51,634 bases of DNA from Clostridia bacterium (GTDB lineage Bacteria; Bacillota; Clostridia; Christensenellales; Aristaeellaceae), in assembly GCA_017470145.1 (NCBI GenBank), contig JAFUFB010000026.1:1-51634 (forward strand), in the 5' to 3' direction. This document shows, piece by piece, positions 16,018-25,177 of the stretch. The position numbers and the translations under genes were made by a program. A model generated the notes under the pieces. That model saw nothing but the letters and a program-made list of their open reading frames with translations. It did not search any database and was not told the DNA's origin. Every line of letters begins with the position of its first letter. Position 1 is the stretch's first letter.

Positions 16018-16776
16018 TCACAGGTCCGGGTGGTTCCGATAATCTCCAGGGGTTTGTCCGGTATATTTCTTAAAGCTCTTGGAAAAATGGGCCACATCCG
16101 CGTATCCTGTGGCCTCCGCCACCTGGTGAATTCGCAGAGAGGGGTCCTTCAGCAGCTGCTTCGCCCGCTCAATTCGCATGTTCCCCAGCAGCTCGAAGAA
16201 ACTTTGGTTTGTTTCCCGGTTCAGCAGCTTGGACAGGTGCCATTGGCTGACATATACGTGGGAAGCAACCTCCGTCAGGCTCAGGTGGGGCTCCGTGCAG
16301 TGGGCCCGCATGTAGTCCAGCGCCGCCGTCACCAGGTGGTTCCCTGCCGCCTGGACGGTGGGCTCCTCCTCCAGATCCTCCAGCTTCTTCTCCGCCTCCC
16401 GTTTCTGCAGCTGCCCCACCATAAACCGGAAGGCTTCCTCCAATTCGTCCATCTTGCTGGGCTTCAGCAGGAATCGGCATACGCCGATGTGCATGGCCCG
16501 CTGGGCGTAATCAAAATCGCGGTAGGCCGTCAACACCGCCATCTGAATTTCCGGAAATTCGCTGTGGATGGCCGCCAGCATGGTCAGCCCATCCATGTTC
16601 GGCATGCGAATATCCGTCATCACAATGTCCGGCTTCTGTTCCCGAATTTTCTCCAGCCCCGACGCGCCGTCATAGGCCACGTCGATCACCTGGCATCCCA
16701 GCTTTTCCCAGGGCAGCACCTTGGTCAGCCCCTGGATGATCAGCCGTTCATCGTCCACCAGGATTACTCGATACAT
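16018..16776 (-). CDS. AraC-type response regulator (YesN-like)
   Basis: DNA-binding response regulator of a YesM/YesN-type two-component system. The 252 residues begin MYRVILVDDE with the acidic pocket; the phosphoacceptor is Asp55 in IVMTDIRMPNMDG, and LLKPSK closes the receiver. The two AraC helix-turn-helix motifs fill the last ~100 residues, with GYADVAHFSKSFKKYTGQTPGDYR as the family signature. The start is the Met preceded by AGAGGAGG at 8 nt. It is the last gene of the GH94-mutase-kinase-binding-protein-regulator set, so it probably controls uptake and phosphorolysis of the glycan. Confidence 0.92.
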   Translation of the reverse strand: MYRVILVDDERLIIQGLTKVLPWEKLGCQVIDVAYDGASGLEKIREQKPDIVMTDIRMPNMDGLTMLAAIHSEFPEIQMAVLTAYRDFDYAQRAMHIGVCRFLLKPSKMDELEEAFRFMVGQLQKREAEKKLEDLEEEPTVQAAGNHLVTAALDYMRAHCTEPHLSLTEVASHVYVSQWHLSKLLNRETNQSFFELLGNMRIERAKQLLKDPSLRIHQVAEATGYADVAHFSKSFKKYTGQTPGDYRNHPDL

Positions 16777-16831
16777 TTCTGCAACCTCCTCTTTCAGGGA
16801 AACAGCGTTTTCCAAATCAGCATGAATCTTC

Positions 16832-18028
16832 TCAGTTCTCAAAGGGCCGTAGGGCCATGACGGTCTCCCAGCATTCCTGGGCCGTCATGCTTCCCTCTGC
16901 CACCGCGGGCACGCATTCCATCAGCCAGGTCTCCCGGGCTTGCCGGTTCATGGCGTCCTGCAGCGGGCTCAGGATCTCCCGATCCTCCTCCATCTGCCAG
17001 ACAGAGTCCTGCAGCTTTCCGGAGATGGTGCTGAATTCCAGGCGCCGCAAGCTATCCTCCCGGGTCAGCGCCGCCAGCAGCTGCACCGCCGCCTCCCGCC
17101 GCTCCGGATTGTTCCAGGCCTTCCGGGTCAGGTAAAAGCCCATGGAGAGGCCCCCCACGTATCCTTCCGCGCTGCCGTTTCCGTCCCGTCGGGGCATGGC
17201 GATCACCATGAGGTCGTCCATCATCTCCTCCGGCAAGGCGTCCACCATCCAGCTGCCGTCCATCCGCATGGCCGCCTTCCCTTCCACGAAGAGCTCCAGC
17301 GCCGCGTCATCATTGGTGGCCAGGGCGTTATCCGCGAAGGCCCCCATTTCGTATAGCTCCCGGATCACCTCCATGGATTGCTCCCAGCTCTCCGGAACCT
17401 CCGCCAGGGTCTTCGGCCGGGCCTGCTGCTCCGCCGGCGTGGCCGTCGCCAGCAGCGCCATTTCCGCCACGTAGTGAGGGATGTCCGACAGGGAGGCGGA
17501 GATGGGAATAATCTCCCGCTCCTGGAAAATGCGAATCGCCTCCCGGAAGCTTTCCCAGTCCGTGGGCAGGGGGGCGCCGCAGGCTTGAAAGACATCCGTC
17601 CGCAGAATCAGCGCCTCCCAGTATCCCCGGGTGGGCACGGCATACACCTTCCCGTCCTCCTCCCGCAGGGCGTCCTCCTCCTTCAACGCCAGCTCCGGAT
17701 AGGCCGCCCGAATCTCCTCCAGGGGCACCACCCGGCTCAGAATGGGCGCCGAATCCGCCCCCGCGGCGAAGAAAAAAAGGATGTCCGGCTCATTCCCCGC
17801 GGCGAAATCATTCAGCACCGCCGTTTTCCAGGCCTCATTGCTGTTGGAGGATTGATCCTCCACCCGGTATCCGCTCTCCTCCTCGTATTCCCGCAGGATA
17901 TCCACGTAGGCCATCGCTGCTGGCGTGCTGCCGCTGAAGCAGCTGACCGTCCGCAGGGTGAGCCCCTCTGCCGCCGCGCCGCCAATCAGCAGGCTCGCAG
18001 CCAAGATCATCGCCAGTATCCGTCTCAT
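16832..18028 (-). CDS. Extracellular sugar-binding protein, two-component-associated
   Basis: ABC-type solute-binding protein of 398 residues, predicted to bind an oligosaccharide outside the cell. The signal peptide (about 1-20, MRRILAMILAASLLIGGAAA) has no lipobox cysteine. Features of family 1 binding proteins include NDFAAGNEPDILFFF, ALELFVEGKAAMRMDGSWMV and GGLSMGFYLTRKAWN. The start overlaps the kinase stop in ATGA (18025-18028), with GGGGAGG just upstream. Being sandwiched between kinase and response regulator suggests that it may present ligand to the kinase rather than, or besides, serving the transporter, which has its own binding protein at 26179-27702 (inference). Confidence 0.88.
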   Translation of the reverse strand: MRRILAMILAASLLIGGAAAEGLTLRTVSCFSGSTPAAMAYVDILREYEEESGYRVEDQSSNSNEAWKTAVLNDFAAGNEPDILFFFAAGADSAPILSRVVPLEEIRAAYPELALKEEDALREEDGKVYAVPTRGYWEALILRTDVFQACGAPLPTDWESFREAIRIFQEREIIPISASLSDIPHYVAEMALLATATPAEQQARPKTLAEVPESWEQSMEVIRELYEMGAFADNALATNDDAALELFVEGKAAMRMDGSWMVDALPEEMMDDLMVIAMPRRDGNGSAEGYVGGLSMGFYLTRKAWNNPERREAAVQLLAALTREDSLRRLEFSTISGKLQDSVWQMEEDREILSPLQDAMNRQARETWLMECVPAVAEGSMTAQECWETVMALRPFEN

Positions 18029-19767
18029 GTGTCCTCCCCTTCCCGCGCGTCCTTCTGTGGCACCAGGATTCGAACCACCGTCTCCTCCTCTGCGTCCACC
18101 GAGATTTGCACCTGATCCCCGTAGATCAGCCGCAGCCGATTGACAATGTTGGCCAAACCCAAATGCGGCCCGGCGTTCTCGCCTCGCAGCGCGGTGTTGA
18201 TCTTCTCCCAGTCCTGCAGGTCCATGGGCTTGCCCGTATTGGCAATCTCCAGCCGCAGCGCGCCCGCCTCTCGCCGGGCCCGGATCGTAATCCTCCCGTT
18301 GCCCGCCGGAGCGATGCCGTGCTCCACGGAATTTTCCATCAGCGGCTGCACCGTCATCAGCGGCAACGTGCATTCCAGGGCGTCATCATTGATCTCCTTT
18401 CGGATCTCCAGGTTGCTGCCGAATCGCTGCACCGCGAAGTAGATGTAAGCCTCCGCTACGTTCATCTCCTCCCGCAGGCTGACGACCCGCCGGTTGTCCC
18501 GGCTCATGGCCGCGTTCAGCAACACGGACAGAGAGGTCACCATGGAGGAGACGGATTCCGCTCCCTCGATGCGGGCCATCCAGTTGATATCCTCCAGAGC
18601 GTTGTTGATGAAGTGTGGATTGATGCGGCTTTGCAGCGCTAGAATTTGAGCATTCTTCAGCTCGATCTCTTCCTTATAGGTGCGGTTGATCAGCTCCTCA
18701 ATCCGCAGGCTCATTCGGGAAAAGGAATTTCCCAGCCGGCCCAGCTCGTCCTCTCCCCGCATGGGCACGGTCACGCCCAGCTCCCCAGCCTCAATCCGTC
18801 GGGCCGCATCGGCCATCATCTCGATGGGCCGGATCATCCTCCGCCGGGTGTATCGCATGATGATGATCAGCAGCGGAATCAGCGCCAGGAAGATCGCCAT
18901 CGTCAGCCGCCGGTACAGGTAGTAGTTCCGGTAAATCTCCGTCCGGTCCAGCGTCAGCCGAACCCGTAGGTCATAGTCCTTGTCCAGGCTGCGGGAAACG
19001 TAGTCCAGTCGCTTCCCGCGTCTGTCGTCCGTCAGCCCCTGGGACGCCTCCGCCCAGGCCGCCGCCCCTTCGCCGTATTGATCCAGCCCGATGGCTACCG
19101 CGCCGCCCAGATCCTGGGCCATGGTCATCAAGGGTTCCATCACCCGCTCCGGGTCGATTTTCAGCGCCAGCATGCCGAACCGCTCCATCCGCAGGTTCAG
19201 CAGGTTCCGCGCCAGATACATCTCCTCCTCGATCTGCATGAACAGGGTCTGCGTGTCCAGCTCCTCGCTCATCTCCAGCATTCGGTCCCGAACCGCTTCC
19301 ATGGTGACGGCAGTCTCGTTTCGGTCCGTGCCCGCGGAGGCCATCAGATCAGGCCGCTTCAGGGGATAGAAGATGGCGTATTGAATCAGCTGGTCCCGGC
19401 TGTATTTCTGCTCCAGGTATGCCCGGCTCCGCCGCAGGAATTCCGTGTCCCCCAGCCTGTCCGCCTCCCATTGGCTCCAGATTTCCGTCAGCGTACCATC
19501 GTAAGTAGCGGCCCGGGCCAGGTCCACCACGGATTCAATCCGTTTCTCCGTCTTTTCCACCGCGTTGCCCGCGCTGCTGGTAATGGCTGTCTCCGTGTTC
19601 CGCTGCATGGCGGGCAGCAGCACCATCCGAGTGTAGGCGCCTAAAATGAACGCGGGCAGCAGATAGCAAAGCATGACCAGCATCACGACGCGGACCCGTA
19701 GGCTTTTGCCCCCGAATCTCCGCGCACCGCGCTTCGTCTGATTTCCTTCCGCTGCCCGTTTACTCAT
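18025..19767 (-). CDS. Sensor histidine kinase (YesM-like)
   Basis: Membrane sensor kinase that would phosphorylate the AraC-type regulator at 16018-16776. The 580 residues have a membrane segment at about 27-46, an extracellular sensor of about 240 residues, a second membrane segment near 285-305, a HAMP linker, and the His_kinase domain with the phospho-His in QSRINPHFINNALEDINW (about residue 384). The ATP-binding domain shows PLMENSVEHGI and HLGLANIVNRL. It starts 3 bp after the mutase stop and overlaps the next gene by 4 bp, so the genes form a tightly coupled operon. Confidence 0.93.
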   Translation of the reverse strand: MSKRAAEGNQTKRGARRFGGKSLRVRVVMLVMLCYLLPAFILGAYTRMVLLPAMQRNTETAITSSAGNAVEKTEKRIESVVDLARAATYDGTLTEIWSQWEADRLGDTEFLRRSRAYLEQKYSRDQLIQYAIFYPLKRPDLMASAGTDRNETAVTMEAVRDRMLEMSEELDTQTLFMQIEEEMYLARNLLNLRMERFGMLALKIDPERVMEPLMTMAQDLGGAVAIGLDQYGEGAAAWAEASQGLTDDRRGKRLDYVSRSLDKDYDLRVRLTLDRTEIYRNYYLYRRLTMAIFLALIPLLIIIMRYTRRRMIRPIEMMADAARRIEAGELGVTVPMRGEDELGRLGNSFSRMSLRIEELINRTYKEEIELKNAQILALQSRINPHFINNALEDINWMARIEGAESVSSMVTSLSVLLNAAMSRDNRRVVSLREEMNVAEAYIYFAVQRFGSNLEIRKEINDDALECTLPLMTVQPLMENSVEHGIAPAGNGRITIRARREAGALRLEIANTGKPMDLQDWEKINTALRGENAGPHLGLANIVNRLRLIYGDQVQISVDAEEETVVRILVPQKDAREGEDT

Positions 19768-19770
19768 GGC

Positions 19771-21192
19771 TTAATGATTCCACTCCAATCCCGCGAACTC
19801 CGCCATCCGGCGTACCAGGTCCTTCGCTGCCTCCTCCGTGGCCGCCTCCGCGAAGATCCGGACCCGGGGCTCCGTGCCGGAGAACCGGACGATGACCCAT
19901 CCGCCCTCCAGATACACCTTGCAGCCGTCAGTGTAGCTGACCTTCTCCACCTTCAGGGGCAGCTCCGGCAGCTGCTTTTCCACCATGGTCAGGTGATGAA
20001 TCCGCGCCTTGCTCTCCTCCGTCAGCGCCCAGTCGTATTCCGCCATCCGCATCTCGCCAAACCGGTCGTACATTTCCTGCACCAGCACGCTCAAGGGCTT
20101 GCCCGTTACGCTGATCATCTCCACCAGCAGGCTGGCGGCGTACAGGCCGTCCTTGCCGGAGATGTGGCCCCGCACGGTCAGGCCGCCGGAGGACTCCCCG
20201 CCGATCAGGGCGTCATGGGCGTCCATGCCCGCGGAGATGTGCTTGAATCCCACCGGCACCTCGATGCACTCCTGGCCATAGGCCGCGGCGATTCGATCCA
20301 GCAGGTGGGTGGTGGCGATGTTCCGCACCACGGCCCCCCGCCAACCCTTGTGCTCCAGCAGGTAGTAATACAGCAGCGCCAGAATCTCGTTGGCGTTGAC
20401 GTATCTTCCGTTCTCGTCGATAATGCCCAGCCGGTCCGCGTCTCCGTCCGTGGCGATGCCCACGTCCGCGTTATGTTCCTTCACCGCGTATTGAAGGTCC
20501 ACCAGGGTGTCCGGGTTCGGGGCGGGCAGATGCCGGCCGAAGAAAGCATCGTGCCGGTCGTTGATCACGTCCACATCGCACCGGGCGGTGTAAAGGATGG
20601 TCAGCAGACCCGTCAGGCTGACGCCGAACATGGGGTCCAGCACCACCCGCATCCGCCGCCGGCGAATGGCCTCCGTGTCCACCTGGGCCAGGATGGAGTC
20701 CAGATAATCATCCCGGGGATCGATCAGCTCCAGGAGGCCCTTTTGCTGGGCTTCTTCAAAGCTCAGGGACTGAATCCCTGCCGGATCCAGGCTGTTGGCT
20801 TCCTCCTGGATGGCCCCGGTATACTCCTCGGAAGCGTCCCGTCCACCGGCGGTGAACAGCTTGATGCCGTTGTATACCGCCGGGTTATGGCTGGCGGTAA
20901 CCATGGCGCCGTAGGGCAGCCCCAGGGTCTTCACCGTGTACATCACCAGGGGCGTCGGGCAGGAAAGGATCACGAACCGGACGTGTACGCCCTCTCCCGT
21001 CATCACCTCGCAGAACCAGATACAGGCCTCCCGGCTCAGGAACCGCCGGTCGTATCCCACGCAAACGCCCTGCTCCGCGCAGCCTTCCCGCTTCATCCGC
21101 CGAGCCAGCGCCGCCGCGATGATCCGGATATTATCCCTGGTAAACTCGTCCCCGATGATGGCGCGCCATCCGCCTGTTCCGAAAGCTACCAT
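19771..21192 (-). CDS. Phosphoglucomutase/phosphomannomutase
   Basis: Alpha-D-phosphohexomutase of 473 residues interconverting hexose 1- and 6-phosphates. The phosphoserine loop is VTASHNPAVYNGIK (Ser101), the Mg loop DGDADR at 249-254, the sugar loop GGESSGG, and the phosphate-binding loop RFSGTEPRVRI near the C-terminus. The start is the Met of MVAFGTGGWRAIIG, with GAAGGAG upstream; earlier Met codons lack a ribosome site. Directly downstream of the GH94 gene, it would convert the sugar 1-phosphate released by phosphorolysis for glycolysis. Preference for glucose or mannose is not decidable here. Confidence 0.93.
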   Translation of the reverse strand: MVAFGTGGWRAIIGDEFTRDNIRIIAAALARRMKREGCAEQGVCVGYDRRFLSREACIWFCEVMTGEGVHVRFVILSCPTPLVMYTVKTLGLPYGAMVTASHNPAVYNGIKLFTAGGRDASEEYTGAIQEEANSLDPAGIQSLSFEEAQQKGLLELIDPRDDYLDSILAQVDTEAIRRRRMRVVLDPMFGVSLTGLLTILYTARCDVDVINDRHDAFFGRHLPAPNPDTLVDLQYAVKEHNADVGIATDGDADRLGIIDENGRYVNANEILALLYYYLLEHKGWRGAVVRNIATTHLLDRIAAAYGQECIEVPVGFKHISAGMDAHDALIGGESSGGLTVRGHISGKDGLYAASLLVEMISVTGKPLSVLVQEMYDRFGEMRMAEYDWALTEESKARIHHLTMVEKQLPELPLKVEKVSYTDGCKVYLEGGWVIVRFSGTEPRVRIFAEAATEEAAKDLVRRMAEFAGLEWNH

Positions 21193-21295
21193 TTTCTTTT
21201 CTTCTCCTTCTCCCCGGACGACCGGGAGGATTTTCTTTCCCCCGCCGCCCGATTTCATTCTTCATTGTGAAAACTGGGAATGTTCGTCCCCCGTC

Positions 21296-23692
21296 TTATC
21301 CCATAACGACCTCGATCTGATGAACACCCTCGGTAAACACCGGAATATGTTCCGCCGTCTTTCCGTCCACCTTTACCTGCTTTACGCCCTTTTCCACGTG
21401 GTTCGGGTTCTTAACCTGGATGCGGTATTCCGCCCCCCGCCATTTGCGGGTGGCTTCGAATCCCTCCCATTCCGCCGGGATGCAGGGGTCCACCTTCAGC
21501 TGATCGAATTCCGGCCGGATGCCCAGCATGTAGCGGGTCGCCGCGTAGTAAGCCCATCCGGAGGACCCGGTCATGAAGGGATGCCTTGCCCGGCCGAAGG
21601 CGGTATGGTCCCGCCCCATGATGAACTGGCAGTAGGAGTAGGGCTCCGCCTGCCGAATCTCCATGATGTCATTCTGATTTTCCGGCAGCAGCGCGTCGTA
21701 GAATTTCATGGCCCGGCTGCCCCGGCCCAGCATACATTCCGCCACCCAGGCCCAGGGGTTGGGATGGCTGAACACCGCGCCGTTTTCCTTCACGCCGGGA
21801 TAAACCCGGGTCACGAAGCCCACCCGGTCGTCGATCTCCGTAAAGGAGGGCGCGTTCAGCATCAGGCCATAGGGGGTGTAGAGCCAATGATCCACCGCGT
21901 TCATGCAGCTGATGCCCTGGTCATGGGTTGCCGTGCCGGAAACCACCGCCCAGGTGTTGCTCTCCAGATGGACCTTGCCCTCCTTGGCCTCCCAGGATCC
22001 GATGGCGCCGCCGTCGGCGGTATAGCCCCGCAGGAACCATTCTCCGTCCCACAGCTCGTCCCGGCAGTTCCGCTCCATGCCGTCCTTCAGCCCGGCGTAC
22101 CGCCGGACGTCCTCCTCCCGGCCCAGGGCCTTCGCCGCGTCCAGGAAGTGGTTCGTTGCCCAAACCAGCAGGAAGGCCACCATGGCGCTCTCTCCGCCTC
22201 CCAGGTTCAGGCAGTCGTTCCAGTCCGCCCGCAGCCCCAGGGTCAGCCCGTGCCGACCCACCTGGCGGTAGGAAAAGTCCAGCGCCGCCTTCATGTGGTT
22301 CCACACGGTGTCCTCCCCTTCGTCCGCGAAGGGCACCACCCGGTCAAAGAAGGAAAGCTCGCCGCTCTCCCGCACGTTTTCCACAATGGCGGGAATCAGC
22401 CACAGCGCGTCGTCTGCGCAGGCGTCCTTGATGCCATGCAGCATCCCCTTCTTGTCCGCCTCGGGGATGACTGTGGGCGTCTTGGTGCCGATGTCCTCGC
22501 CCTTTTCCAGCACCGCCGGGTCGAACAGGTGCAGCCCATATCCTTCCCGCATCTGGCCGTGCAGCAGCTGCAAAATTCGCTTTTCGCACATGCCCGGCTC
22601 CGCGTGGGGGATGCACATGGCGTCCTGGGCGGTGTCCCGGTATCCCAGGCCCGTGCGCCCGCCTACCTCAATGAAGGAGGAGAACCGGGAGAACAGCACG
22701 TTCACCTCGCTCTGGTAGAGGTTCCAGATGTTCAGAGATCGGTTCATATTCTCGTGGGGGGTCTGAATCTGCAGCCCGCCCAGCTTTTCATCCCAGAAGG
22801 ACCTCAGCTCCGCGAAGGCTCGGTCCGTCCCCGCCTCGTCGTACCGGGTCCGGGCCTGCTCCGCCGCGTCGCCCTGGCCGGTGCCCAGATAGAACAAGAC
22901 CCGCGCCTCCGCGCCGGGGGCCAGGGTCACCCGCTTCATAAGGGCGCCCACCGGGTTGCCTCCCAGCTCCGTGCTGCCGCTCAGCTGCCCCTTCTCCAGC
23001 CCTAAGGGGTTCCGCTCCGTGCGGTAGGGGCCGATGAAGGCCTCCCGCACCCCGTCGAAGCTGTCCGGGGAAAAGTTGCCGGCGAAGAACTGGTAAGCGC
23101 CGGGCTCGTAGTGCAGCTCGCACAGCACCGCATCCTTTTCGTAATGGGATCCGGCGGCGTATAAGCTCATTTGGAAGTTCTGGTTGTCCATGTCGATTTC
23201 ATGGAAGGAGAACTCCACGTATCCGCAGACGTCGATGCTTCGCTCCCGGTCGGTGGTATTCCGAATCCGGACGTCAAAAATCTCCACCGGGTCGATGCTG
23301 ATATCCGCCTCCCGGGGGATGAACAGGGTCTGCTTGGCGTCGATCCCCTCGTATTCGCACCGAAAGGTGGAATAGCTCAGCCCGTGCCGCGCCTCGTATT
23401 TCGCTTCGTCCAGCGGCAGCCCCGTAGGCTGCCAGCTCAGGGACCAGTATTTGCCGCTCTCTGCGTCCCGCAGGTAAACATAGTGCCCCGGCCAGTCCAT
23501 GGGGACGCCGTTGGGCCGGAAGCGGGTAATTCGATGATGCTGGGGGCTGTCCAGCCAGGCGTATCCGCCCGCCTGATGAGAAATCACCGCGCCCATCCGC
23601 TGCGTCCCCAGATAATTGGTCATGGATTGGGGCGCGTCCACCCGATCCAGCACATATTCCCGAGCCTGGTCGTCAAAATATCCGTAGCGCAT
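21296..23692 (-). CDS. GH94 glycoside phosphorylase (cellobiose/chitobiose phosphorylase-like)
   Basis: Inverting phosphorylase that would cleave a beta-linked disaccharide with phosphate, giving a hexose 1-phosphate. The 798 residues start MRYGYFDDQAREYV and follow the layout of cellobiose and N,N'-diacetylchitobiose phosphorylases: an N-terminal beta-sandwich, a helical linker, an (alpha/alpha)6 barrel with the catalytic Asp in RADWNDCLNLGG (about residue 490), and the TGSSGWAYYAATRYMLGIRPE block near the end. It lacks a signal peptide, so it is cytoplasmic. First gene of the operon with mutase, kinase, binding protein and regulator. Substrate specificity cannot be assigned by eye. Confidence 0.9.
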   Translation of the reverse strand: MRYGYFDDQAREYVLDRVDAPQSMTNYLGTQRMGAVISHQAGGYAWLDSPQHHRITRFRPNGVPMDWPGHYVYLRDAESGKYWSLSWQPTGLPLDEAKYEARHGLSYSTFRCEYEGIDAKQTLFIPREADISIDPVEIFDVRIRNTTDRERSIDVCGYVEFSFHEIDMDNQNFQMSLYAAGSHYEKDAVLCELHYEPGAYQFFAGNFSPDSFDGVREAFIGPYRTERNPLGLEKGQLSGSTELGGNPVGALMKRVTLAPGAEARVLFYLGTGQGDAAEQARTRYDEAGTDRAFAELRSFWDEKLGGLQIQTPHENMNRSLNIWNLYQSEVNVLFSRFSSFIEVGGRTGLGYRDTAQDAMCIPHAEPGMCEKRILQLLHGQMREGYGLHLFDPAVLEKGEDIGTKTPTVIPEADKKGMLHGIKDACADDALWLIPAIVENVRESGELSFFDRVVPFADEGEDTVWNHMKAALDFSYRQVGRHGLTLGLRADWNDCLNLGGGESAMVAFLLVWATNHFLDAAKALGREEDVRRYAGLKDGMERNCRDELWDGEWFLRGYTADGGAIGSWEAKEGKVHLESNTWAVVSGTATHDQGISCMNAVDHWLYTPYGLMLNAPSFTEIDDRVGFVTRVYPGVKENGAVFSHPNPWAWVAECMLGRGSRAMKFYDALLPENQNDIMEIRQAEPYSYCQFIMGRDHTAFGRARHPFMTGSSGWAYYAATRYMLGIRPEFDQLKVDPCIPAEWEGFEATRKWRGAEYRIQVKNPNHVEKGVKQVKVDGKTAEHIPVFTEGVHQIEVVMG

Positions 23693-23874
23693 GTCCTGTC
23701 TTCGCTCCCTTTTTTCGTGCTTTGCAATCCCAATTCAAAGCGTTGAAATCGCTTTTCCATATTTTACATGCAAACCCGCTGGATGAGAAGATATTATTTT
23801 GCCTTTTTTTGTCTTCTTTTGGTGCTTTCCATCGGAGGAAATTGCCTTTCCTATTTATATTTCTTCTTCGATTT

Positions 23875-23889
23875 TGAAACGTTTTAAGA
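23875..23889. promoter_or_regulatory. LacI-type operator candidate, glycan locus
   Basis: Contains AAACGTTTTAA (23877-23887), centred on CG and nearly palindromic. The same 11 bp recur at 33737-33747, just after the -10 of the GH5-lacI operon. Confidence 0.5.
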
Positions 23890-24041
23890 AAATGTCGCTT
23901 AAAGCTCCCTCGCGGAGCGACGGGAGCAGGATATAGCTTGTAGATCAACGTCGCAAGCCAAGCGCTTTTTGCTGATTTTTGAATCAATCACACTTTCCTT
24001 AAGCTTCCCAATTGAAGACAAGATTTCGCAAAGGTGGATAA

Positions 24042-24069
24042 TTACAACCCTTCATTGATTTGCTAAAAT
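24042..24069 (+). promoter_or_regulatory. Possible promoter of the permease operon
   Basis: TTACAA, 16-bp spacer, TAAAAT with an extended -10 TGC, about 120 bp upstream of the first permease start. The -35 is weak. Confidence 0.4.
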
Positions 24070-24192
24070 CCATCTATCAGATTAGGGAAACCCATGGCCG
24101 ACCATCCGTGCAAGCAGCATGCTTTCGCGCTGATTTGCGTGCATCGGCGTTCCCTTCGACAAGAGAAAAGGAAAGGAGAAAGATTTCCCTTG

Positions 24193-25161
24193 ATGCAAGA
24201 TTATACCAAAACAGCTCCGAAATCCCGGCCTCTGGTCTCCTCCGCTCGGCTGAAGAAAGGCTTCTGGCTGACCACCATGATGCTGCCCGTGACCATCTGG
24301 CTGCTCCTGATTCGTTATCTGCCCATGTTCGGCATCATGATGTCCTTCCTGAATTATCGGCTGCCCTCCCGGAAGATTCCCTTCCCCAGGAATCTGCTCC
24401 ACAGCGAATGGGTGGGGTTGAAGAATTTCAGCTTTCTCTTCAGCGCAGACAGCCTCGTCATGATCCGCAATACCCTGGGCTATAACGTCCTGTGGATTTT
24501 CCTGGGCCTGATCATCTCCGTCACCTTCGCCATCATGATGAGCGAGCTGACGCGGAAATTCGTCGCCAAGACCTATCAGACCATGATGTTCTTCCCTTAT
24601 TTCCTCAGCTGGGTGGTGGTGGCCTATTTCCTTTTCGCCTTCCTGGATCCCACCAACGGCATGATCACCCAGGCCCAGAGGCGGGCCGGCGGGGAGGTCA
24701 TCGACTGGTACAATTCTCCGGGCTATTGGCCCTTTATCCTGACCCTGTGCAGCATGTGGAAAAACACCGGATATTCCACCGTGCTCTATCTGTCCGCCAT
24801 CACCGGCATCGACCGCTCCCAGTATGAAGCCGCAGCCGTGGATGGGGCCACCAAATGGCAGCAGATGATCCACGTGACCCTGCCCCATCTCCGGCCCATG
24901 ATCATCATTCTGCTGATCATGAATGTGGGGAAAATCTTCAATGCGGACTTTGGTCTGTTCTGGTCGGTGCCCATGAATTCCTCAGCGCTGTATCCGGTGA
25001 CGCAGGTGGTGGATACCTATGTGTACCGCGCCTACACCACCACCGGTAATGTGGGCATGTCCACCGCCGCCGGCTTCCTGCAAAATCTGGTCGGTTTCAT
25101 CTGCATCATGGCGGCCAACACCATCGTCCGCAAGGTGGACGCTGACAGTGCCCTGTTCTGA
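24193..25161 (+). CDS. Sugar ABC transporter permease (LplB-like)
   Basis: First membrane subunit of a carbohydrate importer. The 322 residues show six hydrophobic segments starting with TTMMLPVTIWLLLIRYLP. The EAA loop is EAAAVDGATKWQQMIHVTLP, and SMWKNTGYSTVLYLSAITGI is typical of the LplB/YteP group that pairs with YcjP-like partners and usually imports complex oligosaccharides. I chose the ATG at 24193, 14 nt after AAAGGAG; a TTG three bases earlier is better spaced. The upstream extension is not expected to be translated. No ATPase gene is nearby; such importers commonly share an MsmK-type ATPase. Confidence 0.9.
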   Translation: MQDYTKTAPKSRPLVSSARLKKGFWLTTMMLPVTIWLLLIRYLPMFGIMMSFLNYRLPSRKIPFPRNLLHSEWVGLKNFSFLFSADSLVMIRNTLGYNVLWIFLGLIISVTFAIMMSELTRKFVAKTYQTMMFFPYFLSWVVVAYFLFAFLDPTNGMITQAQRRAGGEVIDWYNSPGYWPFILTLCSMWKNTGYSTVLYLSAITGIDRSQYEAAAVDGATKWQQMIHVTLPHLRPMIIILLIMNVGKIFNADFGLFWSVPMNSSALYPVTQVVDTYVYRAYTTTGNVGMSTAAGFLQNLVGFICIMAANTIVRKVDADSALF

Positions 25162-25177
25162 GAAAGGAGGTTTTTCC

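Larger units (their letters stand above)
23693..24192. other. Divergent intergenic region of the glycan locus
   Basis: This 500-bp AT-rich stretch separates the minus-strand GH94 operon from the plus-strand permease operon. It contains a LacI-type operator candidate (23875-23889) and a plausible plus-strand promoter (24042-24069). I could not identify a convincing promoter for the GH94 side. An open frame starting at 24094 lacks a ribosome site and is read as leader. Confidence 0.7.

Noticed and set aside
18029-18373. Long N-terminal extension of the binding protein at 16832-18028
   Set aside because: The extension is a Gly/Ala/Arg-rich out-of-frame reading of the kinase gene; the true start has a ribosome site and a signal peptide.
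20936-23005. 689-codon open frame on the plus strand
   Set aside because: Antisense shadow of the phosphohexomutase and GH94 genes, whose catalytic motifs are intact on the other strand.
23875-23889. The CG-centred palindrome as a CcpA (cre) site
   Set aside because: It does not fit TGNAANCGNTNNCA at the outer positions, whereas it matches the second site next to the local lacI gene exactly over 11 bp.
24094-24192. 33-codon extension of the first sugar permease
   Set aside because: No ribosome site before 24094, and the extension does not look like the start of an LplB-type permease.
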